Positions 29,383 to 37,567 of a stretch of 64,000 bases of DNA are shown here, in pieces. The first letter of the stretch is position 1; each line of letters starts with the position of its first letter. Origin of the DNA: Paenibacillus sp. BSR1-1 (GTDB lineage Bacteria; Bacillota; Bacilli; Bacillales; Cytobacillaceae). The position numbers were made by a program, and so were the translations under genes. Below the pieces are notes generated by a model that saw nothing but the letters and a program-made list of their open reading frames with translations, was not told the DNA's origin and made no database searches. Location: assembly GCF_030403775.1 (NCBI RefSeq), contig NZ_JAQMWQ010000001.1, positions 496,001 through 560,000 on the forward strand, read 5' to 3'.

Positions 29383-30641
29383 GGCCACTCACAACCAGTC
29401 TGATCCTCAAGGAGAAGAACCTCTATCTCTGTTCCTGCTGTAAAACCTCGGGTACCACCAGGTAATATCATCAAGGAATTCGCCCCTGCAAGGCTCATAA
29501 TAATATTCGACTTGTCTAATCCGCTTGGTGTCGCTTTAAGTTTGCCGTCTTGAATAAATGCAGAACTGCGGACAAATCGTGTAAATGGATTTGCTTTAGG
29601 GAAATCTGCATCTAGTATAGCTTTTTCTTTTCGTAAATGCGGTTTTTCCGAAAATAAACATCTTCGGAGGATTGGCCGTACAAATAATTCAAACCCCACA
29701 TAGCAAGCGGAAGGATTACCAGAAAGACCGAATAGGAGTTTTCCATTAAGATGTGCGACAGTCGTAACACTGCCCGGACGCATAGCTACTTTATTAAAGA
29801 AAACCTCTGCCCCTAAGTTTTCATAAATTTCAGGCAGGTAATCAAAGTCACCAACTGAAACTCCTCCTGTAGTAACTAACAAATCAACTTCATTCAGACT
29901 ATTTTTTACTGCGTCAAAGCATGTATCAAATTCATCTGGCAGCTTCCCAAAATAATGAACCGTTCCTCCTGCCCGTTCGATTTGGGCGGCAATCATATGT
30001 GAATTGCTGTTGCGAATCTTACCGGGAACCAATTCATCGTCAACTTCTAAAAGTTCTGTCCCTGTTGCAAAGAGGCCAACGAGGGGTTTTTTCGCAACTG
30101 GGACGTGTTTATACCCAAAAGTTGCAAGCATTGCCTGAATTCCTGGATTAATTAGCGTTCCCTTTTTAACTAAAATTTCGCCTTTCTTTGCATCTTCACC
30201 TCTGAAGGAAACATTTTCACCTTTTTTAAAGCTTCGTTTAACCAATATATGTGGAATTCCATTCTTTTCATATGACTTTGCAACCTCAAACATGACAACG
30301 CAATCGGTGCCTTCTGGCATCATAGCGCCGGTCATAATTCGTATAGCTTGGTTTTGTTTGACAACCTTAGTGGAGACCATTCCTGCTCCAATATGATCAA
30401 TTACTTCCATTTCAATGGGACATGATTGAGAGGCATCAGCAGTGTCTATCGATCTAACAGCAAAGCCATCATAGGGTGCCCTGTCAAAATGAGGCACATC
30501 ACTTGTTGCCACTAAATCCTCCGATAAAAAACGGCCAAAGCTTTCCTCAATCAAAACATGCTCTGTTATCCCCTGTAATTGAAAGTTCATAATTTTTTTG
30601 ACTGCTTCCCCTATCGCAAGCGGTATTCTTCTTTCAAACAA
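29376..30641 (-). CDS. moeA: Molybdopterin molybdenumtransferase MoeA
   Basis: Inserts molybdate (or tungstate in some lineages) into adenylylated molybdopterin. It is 421 residues. Domains: MoeA N (DVPHFDRAPYDGFAVRS), the MPT-binding domain with TTGGVSVGDFDYLPE and the Gly-rich GLSGNPSACYVGFELFVRP, and a beta-barrel C-terminal domain. Start is a TTG at 30641 behind AGGAG. First of a moeA-mobB pair, with a weak Fnr half-site upstream. Confidence 0.95.
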   Translation of the reverse strand: MFERRIPLAIGEAVKKIMNFQLQGITEHVLIEESFGRFLSEDLVATSDVPHFDRAPYDGFAVRSIDTADASQSCPIEMEVIDHIGAGMVSTKVVKQNQAIRIMTGAMMPEGTDCVVMFEVAKSYEKNGIPHILVKRSFKKGENVSFRGEDAKKGEILVKKGTLINPGIQAMLATFGYKHVPVAKKPLVGLFATGTELLEVDDELVPGKIRNSNSHMIAAQIERAGGTVHYFGKLPDEFDTCFDAVKNSLNEVDLLVTTGGVSVGDFDYLPEIYENLGAEVFFNKVAMRPGSVTTVAHLNGKLLFGLSGNPSACYVGFELFVRPILRRCLFSEKPHLRKEKAILDADFPKANPFTRFVRSSAFIQDGKLKATPSGLDKSNIIMSLAGANSLMILPGGTRGFTAGTEIEVLLLEDQTGCEWPW

Positions 30642-30694
30642 ATGAATCGGCTCCTATCTCTAAAAAACGGTATATATTTCGCTCATTCCTAATC

Positions 30695-30737
30695 ATTATA
30701 AGCCTACAAAAAACTTACAGACATATCAAATGTCACA
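30695..30737 (-). promoter_or_regulatory. moeA promoter with possible Fnr half-site
   Basis: Minus strand: perfect -10 TATAAT at 30700-30695 and an upstream TGTGA half-site at 30737-30733. The second half (ATATG) is poor. The 16-bp window is centred at 30729.5, which is 29.5 bases from the first base of the -10. That is the same distance as at the ric, radical SAM, MIP18 and moaA promoters. Confidence 0.4.
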
Positions 30738-30780
30738 AAATTGATAGAAACTTAATGAATAAAAAAAATCATTTGCAAAG

Positions 30781-30823
30781 TGTGATGCATATCACCAAAT
30801 TTTATTCTTAATTCCAGTATGCT
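30781..30823 (+). promoter_or_regulatory. ric promoter with Fnr box
   Basis: TGTGATGCATATCACC at 30781-30796 matches the Fnr/CRP consensus TGTGA-N6-TCACA at 9 of 10 positions. A -10 TATGCT lies at 30818-30823. With transcription starting near 30830, the box is centred at -41.5, the classical class II activator position. Confidence 0.8.
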
Positions 30824-30866
30824 TATGTCAGAAACCAATTACCTTTATTTTAAGGAGGAACTATAA

Positions 30867-31565
30867 ATGACTTTTCCATTCACTTCTACTACATTAGTTA
30901 AAGATATTGTGAATGAATTACCTAAAACAAGTGATGTTTTCAAGAAGAACCGGATCGATTTTTGCTGCGGGGGAAACATTCCACTTTTAGAAGCTGTGGC
31001 ACAAAACGGACTTAATATGGACAATTTGCTTGAAGAATTAAAAATTGTTTTTGAAAAATATGAGCATGAGGAAAAAGATGTAGAAGTTTGGACAGAATCT
31101 GACTCTAATACAATTATTGATCATATTATCTCTAATTACCATCGTACTTCAGAAGAAGAATTAACAATGCTCAGCCCATATGTGACAAAGGTTTCACGTG
31201 TACATGGAAATAACCATCCAGAGCTATTAAAAGTGTACGAATTATTTTATGAATTAAAAAAAGAATTGATTGAACACATGAAAAAAGAAGAAGCAATTGT
31301 ATTCCCGTTAATTAGGAAAATAGCTGACGGAACCATTGAAAATAAAGAGGAAGCCATTAATTTAGTTAATGAGCTTGAAAAGGAACATGATCATGCAGGA
31401 GAGATTTTAAGACAAATCCGTGCGGTAACCTCTGATTTCACTTTACCTCTTGATGCTTGTGGAACATACCGCTTAGTATACGCACGTTTAGAAGCGCTGG
31501 AAAGTTTGACCTTCATGCATGTGCATCTTGAAAACAACATTTTATTTCCACGATATATCGCCTAG
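30867..31565 (+). CDS. ric: Iron-sulfur cluster repair di-iron protein (Ric/ScdA/YtfE)
   Basis: Repairs Fe-S clusters after nitrosative or oxidative damage. It is 232 residues: N-terminal DUF542 domain with DFCCGGN (Cys33-Cys34) and a hemerythrin-like domain with the His/Glu ligands spread over NYHRTSEEE, HMKKEEAIVFP, EKEHDHAGE and MHVHLENNILFP. Ribosome binding site TAAGGAGG. Expression is probably anaerobic, through the Fnr box upstream. Confidence 0.95.
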   Translation: MTFPFTSTTLVKDIVNELPKTSDVFKKNRIDFCCGGNIPLLEAVAQNGLNMDNLLEELKIVFEKYEHEEKDVEVWTESDSNTIIDHIISNYHRTSEEELTMLSPYVTKVSRVHGNNHPELLKVYELFYELKKELIEHMKKEEAIVFPLIRKIADGTIENKEEAINLVNELEKEHDHAGEILRQIRAVTSDFTLPLDACGTYRLVYARLEALESLTFMHVHLENNILFPRYIA

Positions 31566-31566
31566 T

Positions 31567-31602
31567 AAAAAACAGCCCGCTTAACATAAGCGGGCTGTTT
31601 TT
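31567..31602. terminator. Bidirectional terminator between ric and moaA
   Basis: 15-bp perfect inverted repeat AAAAACAGCCCGCTT / AAGCGGGCTGTTTTT with a short loop. Confidence 0.93.
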
Positions 31603-32617
31603 AACCACCGATATAGGACATTTCAATTTTTTTGCGGTTTTTGTTTGTTTCTGCTGTTCTTTCGTCAGAATATCGGTCGTCACGACCATTCCAAATCGCT
31701 GTAATTCGCTTTTCTATATCCTCATCACTAGCACCATTTCTCATGAAATTCCGGATATCATGGCCATTCCCATTAAACAAACAAGTAAAAATCTGCCCAT
31801 TTGCAGATAAACGAGAACGTGTACAGCTGGAGCAGAATGACTCTGAAACAGAAGTAATAAATCCAACCTTCACATCAGTGTCTTTATAATGATAAAGCTT
31901 GGCCACTTCCCCAAAATAGGCCGGGTCTACTGGCTCTATCTCAAAGTGCTCTTTTAACAGAAGATAAATCTGTTTTTTAGTCACGACATCGTCCATCTTC
32001 CACCCGTTCGTGGAGCCAACATCCATAAACTCGATATAGCGAAGCTCCAATCCATGATTTTTACAGTATTGTGCCATTGGAATAATATCTGCATCATTAA
32101 GTCCTTTTTTTACAACCATGTTGATTTTAACGCCAAGACCGGCTTGTTTAGCTGCTTCTATCCCCTCTAAAACCGGCCCAGTGCCTACCCCGCGTCCATT
32201 GATTTGTCCGAACAATTCATCACTTAAAGTATCAAGGCTGACATTTACTCGTTTAAGACCAGCTGCTTTTAACTCTCCTGCCAATTTCGGCAGCAGGACT
32301 CCATTTGTAGTTAAGCCAATGTCACTTAAACCTTCAATAGAAGAAAGTTTTTTCACAAGTATCGGTAAATCCTTTCGCAGCAGCGGCTCTCCGCCAGTTA
32401 AGCGGATTTTTTCGACACCTAAATTAACAAATATTTTCCCAAGACGTTCAATTTCTTCATATGTCAATAATGCCGACTTAGGCAGAAATTCAAAATCAGG
32501 CCCGAATTGATCAGCTGGCATACAGTATTGGCAGCGAAAATTACAGCGGTCAATCACTGAGATACGCAAGTCACGTATCGGTCGATTCAATTTATCTTTA
32601 ATAATGGTTTTTTCCAT
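31601..32617 (-). CDS. moaA: GTP 3',8-cyclase MoaA
   Basis: Radical SAM enzyme for the first step of pterin-cofactor synthesis. It is 338 residues. The N-terminal cluster CNFRCQYC is Cys25, Cys29 and Cys32; the C-terminal cluster is Cys262, Cys265 and Cys279 (FCSSC...TC); the essential C-terminal Gly-Gly is 337-338. LTGGEPLLR is present. I choose the ATG at 32617 behind GGAGTGG; ATG codons upstream are less well placed. moaC, moaE and mogA are not in this window. Confidence 0.96.
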   Translation of the reverse strand: MEKTIIKDKLNRPIRDLRISVIDRCNFRCQYCMPADQFGPDFEFLPKSALLTYEEIERLGKIFVNLGVEKIRLTGGEPLLRKDLPILVKKLSSIEGLSDIGLTTNGVLLPKLAGELKAAGLKRVNVSLDTLSDELFGQINGRGVGTGPVLEGIEAAKQAGLGVKINMVVKKGLNDADIIPMAQYCKNHGLELRYIEFMDVGSTNGWKMDDVVTKKQIYLLLKEHFEIEPVDPAYFGEVAKLYHYKDTDVKVGFITSVSESFCSSCTRSRLSANGQIFTCLFNGNGHDIRNFMRNGASDEDIEKRITAIWNGRDDRYSDERTAETNKNRKKIEMSYIGG

Positions 32618-32659
32618 TTTCATCCACTCCATTATTTTAAAAAAGCAAGAATTATCATA

Positions 32660-32702
32660 AGTGTACCAGTGTTTTACTAAAAGGAATGTTACTTTTTTCA
32701 CT
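32660..32702 (-). promoter_or_regulatory. moaA promoter with degenerate Fnr box
   Basis: Minus strand AGTGAAAAAAGTAACA (32702-32687) matches TGTGA-N6-TCACA at 8 of 10 positions. A -10-like TACACT is at 32665-32660, giving the same 29.5-base centre-to--10 distance as the other Fnr promoters here. Alternative -10 elements (TATGAT or GATAAT just downstream) would break the class II spacing. Confidence 0.5.
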
Positions 32703-32781
32703 ATCAAAATACTTTTTAATATTATTTTAATCTTAACAGATGTTAAACAAGGAGGAAATAATTGTTTATGGAAAAAAATTC

Positions 32782-32797
32782 AGTGTAAGTTTTCACT
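32782..32797 (+). promoter_or_regulatory. Possible Fnr-like palindrome upstream of fnr paralogue 2
   Basis: AGTGTAAGTTTTCACT keeps a symmetric GTG-N8-CAC core and matches TGTGA-N6-TCACA at 7 of 10 positions. The nearest reasonable -10 (TAAAAT, 32840-32845) would put the site near -62, a class I position. Weak evidence for autoregulation or cross-regulation. Confidence 0.3.
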
Positions 32798-32904
32798 ATA
32801 TTGTCATTGTTTACATCATTTTTTTGGCTAATCTTGAGATAAAATGTTACTAACGAATCCAAAATTGACATTTATATAAAAAATATGATAGAAGGTGAAA
32901 TCCT

Positions 32905-33603
32905 ATGTTAGCACAAATGAAACCAACCCATTCTATAGAAATAAAGGAATTACTTAAATTTGCAGACCGGAGATTCAAGAGTGAGAGGGATAGTTTTTTA
33001 TTTCAAGAAGGGATGGTGGCGGAAGAACTTTACGTAATTATTTCTGGAAAGATTCAAATCAGTAAAATAACTTCCGACGGACGTGAGCTATCTTTAAGGA
33101 TTTGCGGAGAGAATGATATTTGTGGTGAATTGACTCTTTTTACCGATAGTCCAAAGTATTTATTGAGTGCCAAGGTTCTTGAAGAAGGCGAAATTGCCGC
33201 TATTAAAAAGGATGTCATCGAAAGTGAAATTTTCCAAAACAGTAAACTCGCCTTCGAATTTATGAAATGGATGAGTGACCATTTTCGAAAAACACAGACA
33301 AAATTTCGCGACCTTGTCCTTAATGGTAAACGCGGAGCACTTTTTTCAACCTTAATTCGAATGACAAATAGCTATGGAGTTGAAAAAGGAAATGGAATTT
33401 TAATTGACTTGCCTTTAACCAATCAAGAACTTGCCAATTTCTGCGGCACTTCTCGTGAAAGCACAAACCGAATTCTTAGTGATTTAAAGAAAGAAAATAT
33501 CATCTCTGTAAAAAAAGGAAAAATTACTATTTTAGATTTACAATATTTAAAGGATGAAATTGGCTGCGAAAATTGTTCAGCTGTTTATTGCAATATCGAG
33601 TAG
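32905..33603 (+). CDS. fnr: Fnr-type oxygen-sensing regulator (paralogue 2)
   Basis: 232-residue CRP/FNR-family protein, clearly paralogous to the one at 28131. C-terminal ligands are IGCENCSAVYC (CxxCxxxxC) and the Asp of TKFRD is residue 136. The recognition helix ELANFCGTSRESTNRILSDL differs little from paralogue 1. Its sensor-domain sequence (SDGRELSLRICGENDICGELTLF) looks closer to B. subtilis Fnr than does paralogue 1. Start behind AGAAGGTG; its terminator follows immediately. It lies between moaA and the radical SAM gene. Confidence 0.92.
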   Translation: MLAQMKPTHSIEIKELLKFADRRFKSERDSFLFQEGMVAEELYVIISGKIQISKITSDGRELSLRICGENDICGELTLFTDSPKYLLSAKVLEEGEIAAIKKDVIESEIFQNSKLAFEFMKWMSDHFRKTQTKFRDLVLNGKRGALFSTLIRMTNSYGVEKGNGILIDLPLTNQELANFCGTSRESTNRILSDLKKENIISVKKGKITILDLQYLKDEIGCENCSAVYCNIE

Positions 33604-33624
33604 GATGGGAGATTTCTCCCATCC
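33603..33624 (+). terminator. Terminator of fnr paralogue 2
   Basis: Inverted repeat GGATGGGAGA / TCTCCCATCC followed by GTTTTT, starting at the stop codon. Confidence 0.85.
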
Positions 33625-33628
33625 GTTT

Positions 33629-34753
33629 TTATTGTTCCTGTTTTTCCCTTAATGCTTTTGGAATGTAAACACAGAATGGTTCACTTTCAAGGTAATCTCC
33701 TGTCATGGCATAAGCTCTGGATCTTGAGCCACCGCAAACATGCCGAAATTCGCAAACTCCACATTTCCCCTTATACTCATCGGGATTTCTTAAGGATTTG
33801 AAAATAGGTGATTCCCGGTAAATTTCCGCTAATGGCTGCTCGCGAACATTTCCTGCTTTTACCGGAAGAAGACCACTGGGATATACATCTCCAATATGAG
33901 AAATGAACACAAAACCGTTACCGTCATTTACTCCCTTGGGAGCTCGTCCGAGTCCATCAATCGAACCTGTTAATCCCTGTTCCGTTAAAGCACTTAAATA
34001 ATTAATTTCAGCTGTCTTTTCCTTTGCTTCACGCATTTTTTGCTGAATAACAACGCGGCGGTAATGCTGTGCAGCAGTTGTTTTAATATCAAAGGAAACT
34101 CGTTTGCTTAGAACATATAGCCATCTAAATACTTTTTCATGTTCTACAGGTGAAATCATATCGGATTCCTGTCCTCTTCCCGTCGGAACTAGGAAAAAGA
34201 CACTCCATAATACACAGCCTAAATCTTCGACCATTTTGGCCATTTCATCAAGGTAGTTAATATTGTACCTAGAAATTACCGTATTAATCTGAATCGGGAT
34301 TTCAAGCTCGTGTAAGTATTTTATTCTTTCCATTGTTAAATCAAACGATCCTGCAGTTCCGCGGAAATGGTCATGGACGTCTGCAGTCGGTCCATCAATA
34401 CTGAACGCCCAGCGTGAAAGACCAACCTCTTTTGCCTTTTCAATTGCTTCTTTGGTCACATTCGGTGTTGCACTTGGAGTCATGGAAACACGAACTCCTT
34501 TTTCTACAGCATATTTTGCAATATCAAAGACGTCTTCTCGCATCAAAGGGTCCCCGCCAGTAAATACAAGCATTGGATTATTCATTTCATATATTTGATC
34601 AATAAGGTTTTTGCCTTCTTCAAACGATAATTCACGCAGATCACGTCTGTACTGTGCTTCTGCGCGGCAATGCAGGCATTTTAATTGACAGGCACGTGTA
34701 AGCTCCCAAATAACAATAAAAGGATCTTTATTAAAATCTCGGCTAAAAGCCAT
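33629..34753 (-). CDS. Radical SAM/SPASM protein (TIGR04053-like)
   Basis: 374-residue radical SAM protein. The SAM-binding cluster CQLKCLHC is Cys22, Cys26 and Cys29. VFTGGDPLMR and FSIDGPTADVHDHFRGTAGSF follow. The C-terminal SPASM-like cysteines are CGVCEFRHVCGG plus a later Cys. Length and motifs place it among the NirJ/AhbD-like radical SAM/SPASM enzymes of tetrapyrrole or peptide modification. The exact substrate is unknown. Ribosome binding site GGAGGCG. Its promoter has the clearest -10 plus Fnr box of the island. Confidence 0.85.
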   Translation of the reverse strand: MAFSRDFNKDPFIVIWELTRACQLKCLHCRAEAQYRRDLRELSFEEGKNLIDQIYEMNNPMLVFTGGDPLMREDVFDIAKYAVEKGVRVSMTPSATPNVTKEAIEKAKEVGLSRWAFSIDGPTADVHDHFRGTAGSFDLTMERIKYLHELEIPIQINTVISRYNINYLDEMAKMVEDLGCVLWSVFFLVPTGRGQESDMISPVEHEKVFRWLYVLSKRVSFDIKTTAAQHYRRVVIQQKMREAKEKTAEINYLSALTEQGLTGSIDGLGRAPKGVNDGNGFVFISHIGDVYPSGLLPVKAGNVREQPLAEIYRESPIFKSLRNPDEYKGKCGVCEFRHVCGGSRSRAYAMTGDYLESEPFCVYIPKALREKQEQ

Positions 34754-34808
34754 ATGAAACGCCTCCTAATATCAGCTATTTCAAATCAAATAGCCTTTAT
34801 TACTTTGT

Positions 34809-34851
34809 ATTATAAAGGTGTTTATAGGGTAAAAAAGTGAACTATCTCACA
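34809..34851 (-). promoter_or_regulatory. Radical SAM gene promoter with Fnr box
   Basis: Minus strand TGTGAGATAGTTCACT (34851-34836) matches the Fnr consensus at 9 of 10 positions. A perfect -10 TATAAT is at 34814-34809, with the box centre at -41.5 from the predicted start. Confidence 0.85.
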
Positions 34852-34898
34852 ACCTGGCCATTTAATATGTCTGTTTTGTGAAAGTGCAAAAAAAAAAA

Positions 34899-34922
34899 AA
34901 CAACAGATCTCTCTCTGCTGTT
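34899..34922 (-). terminator. Terminator of the MIP18-family gene
   Basis: AACAGCAGA / TCTGTTGTT (minus strand, one G-U pair) with a 6-nt loop, followed by a run of 12 or more T on the minus strand. Confidence 0.85.
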
Positions 34923-34933
34923 TTTTTAGTAAT

Positions 34934-35242
34934 TTATCTAATTCCAAGAGCAATTTTTGCATAACGTGACATCATCTCTTTGTTCCATGGCGGATTCCAG
35001 ACAATATTAACGTCAACATCTTTAATTTCAGGGATATCTGATAATGCTCGTTTCACTTGGTCCACGATGGTGCCTGCAAGCGGGCAGCCCATAGTAGTAA
35101 GAGTCATTGTAACGTTTAGTTTCCCTTCTTCATCCATTTCCAGATTATAAATTAATCCTAAATTAACAATATCCACACCTAACTCAGGGTCTATTACTAA
35201 TTCCAAAGCGCCCATTATATTTTCTTTTAAATCTTCATTCAT
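34934..35242 (-). CDS. Metal-sulfur cluster assembly factor (MIP18/DUF59 family)
   Basis: 102-residue protein of the SufT/PaaD/MIP18 family, involved in Fe-S protein maturation. It has the family blocks ALELVIDPELGVDIVNLGLIY, TMTLTTMGCPL (conserved Cys) and VDVNIVWNPPWNKEMMS. Related to B. subtilis YitW. Start behind AGGAGTG. A Fnr box with a good -10 lies upstream, linking it to anaerobic Fe-S demand. Confidence 0.92.
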   Translation of the reverse strand: MNEDLKENIMGALELVIDPELGVDIVNLGLIYNLEMDEEGKLNVTMTLTTMGCPLAGTIVDQVKRALSDIPEIKDVDVNIVWNPPWNKEMMSRYAKIALGIR

Positions 35243-35330
35243 ATTTTCTTCACTCCTATTTATTTTTGTATTTATTATAACAAAAGCTAATTTTAAACCA
35301 CATTTCCTTTGCTTTTCATCTTTCTTACCA

Positions 35331-35373
35331 AGTATAAAGTTTTTTTAACCCTTTTAATGTGAATTTTTTTACA
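35331..35373 (-). promoter_or_regulatory. MIP18-family gene promoter with Fnr box
   Basis: Minus strand TGTAAAAAAATTCACA (35373-35358) matches TGTGA-N6-TCACA at 9 of 10. A -10 TATACT is at 35336-35331, and the centre-to--10 distance is 29.5 bases, as at ric. The site could also serve the divergent HAD gene (CATAGA, 35395-35400), but that -10 is poorer. Confidence 0.75.
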
Positions 35374-35475
35374 CTTTAGATATAAAATTGTTAACATAGA
35401 AACTATAGAAATAAAAATTTCCATAGCCGTAGTGTATCATGGAAATAAAATATTTCCTAAATAAAAGGAGTCCAT

Positions 35476-36291
35476 ATGGCAGAAAAACATTTAATTGCAT
35501 TAGATTTGGATGGGACATTATTAAAGGATGATAAAACAATATCTGAAAAAACAAAGAATACTCTAAGAAAAGCGAGAGATGAAGGTCATATCGTGATGAT
35601 CGCTACAGGCAGACCGTATCGTTCCAGTGAAATGTATTATCGGGAGCTCGAACTAGACACACCCATTGTAAATTTTAATGGCGCATTTATGCATCATCCA
35701 CGAAATCCCAAATGGGGCTTTTACCATGAACCGTTGGATGTCAAAGTAGCCAAGGAAATTGTGGAAGCTTGCAGAAGCTTTCATTTTCATAATATAATCG
35801 CTGAAGTGATAGATGATGTATACTTCCATTACCACGATGAAAAGCTAATCGATATATTTAACTTTGGAAATCCTAAAATCACAACAGGAGATTTAGCTAA
35901 TTATTTACAGGATTCCCCTACTAGTTTGCTGATTCATACTGAAGAAGATCAATTAAAAACAATTCGTGACCATTTATCAGCAGTACATGCTGAAGTTGTC
36001 GATCATCGAAGCTGGGCAGCGCCATGGCACGTTATTGAAATTATTAAGGTAGGCTTAAGTAAAGCTGTTGGTTTGAAAAAGGCAGCCGATTACTTTGATA
36101 TACCTTCAGAACGAATTATTGCATTTGGTGATGAAGATAATGACCTTGAAATGCTTGAATATGCTGGTCACGGGATTGCGATGGGTAATGCAATTGATAA
36201 AGTGAAGAATATTGCCAATGATGTTACACTTACAAATGAAGAAGATGGAGTTGCACAATATTTGGCAAATTTGTTAAATTTAAAAGTTTAA
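35476..36291 (+). CDS. Cof-type HAD-IIB hydrolase
   Basis: 271-residue haloacid dehalogenase-like phosphatase. Motif I is DLDGTLL (nucleophile and acid Asp), motif II ATGRPYR, and motif IV GDEDNDLEML; motif III Lys lies in EIIKVGLSKAVGLKKAAD. A C2-type cap fills the middle. Resembles B. subtilis YkrA-type phosphatases. The substrate cannot be told from sequence. Start behind AAAGGAG. Confidence 0.9.
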   Translation: MAEKHLIALDLDGTLLKDDKTISEKTKNTLRKARDEGHIVMIATGRPYRSSEMYYRELELDTPIVNFNGAFMHHPRNPKWGFYHEPLDVKVAKEIVEACRSFHFHNIIAEVIDDVYFHYHDEKLIDIFNFGNPKITTGDLANYLQDSPTSLLIHTEEDQLKTIRDHLSAVHAEVVDHRSWAAPWHVIEIIKVGLSKAVGLKKAADYFDIPSERIIAFGDEDNDLEMLEYAGHGIAMGNAIDKVKNIANDVTLTNEEDGVAQYLANLLNLKV

Positions 36292-36401
36292 TCGTAATCA
36301 CCATTGTTTACCTAAATGAACGAATCTTGATTGGTGCATACTATTTTATGAAGCAGCAATGCTGTTTCAATTTGAGCTATGAGCATATTGGAGGGATTCG
36401 A

Positions 36402-36554
36402 ATGGGTAAACGAAACAAATCAAAACGCTTTGTCCAGCAAGGAAAGGATACCGTCAGCAAGCATGCGGAGCGTATTCCTTATCACATGACCTACGCTGAA
36501 GCGGAAGCTCAGAAAATGGCCAATGTGCACGAATCCTCGCTTGGAGGAATATAA
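36402..36554 (+). CDS. Small basic protein of unknown function
   Basis: 50-residue soluble protein, MGKRNKSKRFVQQGKDTVSK at the start and ESSLGGI at the end. Rich in Lys/Arg at the N-terminus and Glu/Ala/Met later. The ATG at 36402 follows TTGGAGGG. The stop is one base before the next gene, so the two are an operon. I do not recognise the family. Confidence 0.7.
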   Translation: MGKRNKSKRFVQQGKDTVSKHAERIPYHMTYAEAEAQKMANVHESSLGGI

Positions 36555-36555
36555 A

Positions 36556-36741
36556 ATGGGAAACCAATTGTTCCAAGAGGCACGAAGATTTGTTGAAATG
36601 GCGAAGTCTGCCAGCCCTGCTGATGTTGACTCTGCTGTCGCCAAAGCAAAGAATGCCTTAAGTTCGGCATTTGCTAATTCGACTAGAGCAGAGCAAGCAC
36701 AGCTCCAACAAATGCAACAAGAGCTTGAACAGATTACTTAA
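36556..36741 (+). CDS. DUF3813 family small protein (YkzI-like)
   Basis: 61-residue, mostly helical protein (MGNQLFQEARRFVEMAKSAS...AEQAQLQQMQQELEQIT), matching the small Bacillus DUF3813 family. Ribosome binding site TTGGAGGA lies within the preceding gene. Function unknown. Followed by a strong terminator. Confidence 0.75.
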   Translation: MGNQLFQEARRFVEMAKSASPADVDSAVAKAKNALSSAFANSTRAEQAQLQQMQQELEQIT

Positions 36742-36748
36742 TTTAAAT

Positions 36749-36788
36749 AAGAAAGGCGGAAGCTTCCAGTTGGAACTTCCGCTTTTCT
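36749..36788. terminator. Bidirectional terminator after the DUF3813 gene
   Basis: AAGAAAGGCGGAAG pairs with CTTCCGCTTTTCTT (one internal mismatch), between converging genes. Confidence 0.8.
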
Positions 36789-37549
36789 TATTGTATAAAT
36801 TCTAAAACTATCGGGTAAATGTTAATAATAGTTCCATTTTTATCACGTTCATAAAGATTCAACATCAAAGAACCATTATCAGGAAGTTTATCTTTTGGAA
36901 GTTGAATCGGAAGCTTAAACTTCCCCCACTCTTCCTTCCCGTCTAAAACAACCTCTTTTTCCTTTATATACTCCTTATGGCCATCCTCCACCGAATAAAA
37001 TAGCCTCCTGTTTGCTTGTCTAACTTCTCCTGTAACAACATAATCCCCTTTGGTGCCTGACACCCTTACAAACCTAAATGCAGGGTTTTCTTCAGGAACA
37101 TTTAGCTTTTGACTATGGTATAGCTTTGCCCGATTTTTAATGGGTTCATCATTTAGACTTATTGGCTTAAGCCAGGCATTAACCGTATAAAGACCTGAAG
37201 GTACCCTTTTACCTTTAAATTGATAATTCCATTTCTCATACCTTTTTACCGATTGATGCGGTTCTACAACTATGGTTTGAAATGCCTGAAGGAAATACCT
37301 TCCTTTTGAATAAACATACACTTCTGCCCCGGCTTGGTCGGTAATTGTTATTTCAATCATTTGCGAGGTAGGAAATTCAAAATGGAGCGGCAGGTCTCCT
37401 TCGTTTTTGATTACTATTTCAAATATCACCTTTTCAGGATCTGCTACTGGTATAAGATAAAACGAATAATTGAAATCATTCACCCCGTTCGCATTGGTAT
37501 TCGTTGCTATTGAAAAGAAAAGCAGGATTACACTTAAAAGAGTTCGCAT
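36788..37549 (-). CDS. BsuPI-related secreted protein with Gmad2-like domain
   Basis: 253 residues. A signal peptide (RTLLSVILLFFSIATNTNA) is followed by a BsuPI-type proteinase-inhibitor domain (FEIVIKNEGDLPLHFEFPTSQMIEITITD, PSGLYTVNAWL). The C-terminal beta-rich half resembles a Gmad2 immunoglobulin-like domain (FRFVRVSGTKGDYVVTGEV, FKLPIQLPKDKLPDNGSLMLNLYERD). Role unknown; inhibition of proteases is inferred from the family name only. It follows the yitT-like gene in the same direction, 18 bases away. Confidence 0.8.
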   Translation of the reverse strand: MRTLLSVILLFFSIATNTNANGVNDFNYSFYLIPVADPEKVIFEIVIKNEGDLPLHFEFPTSQMIEITITDQAGAEVYVYSKGRYFLQAFQTIVVEPHQSVKRYEKWNYQFKGKRVPSGLYTVNAWLKPISLNDEPIKNRAKLYHSQKLNVPEENPAFRFVRVSGTKGDYVVTGEVRQANRRLFYSVEDGHKEYIKEKEVVLDGKEEWGKFKLPIQLPKDKLPDNGSLMLNLYERDKNGTIINIYPIVLEFIQ

Positions 37550-37567
37550 GCTAGTCTCCTTTTTCCT

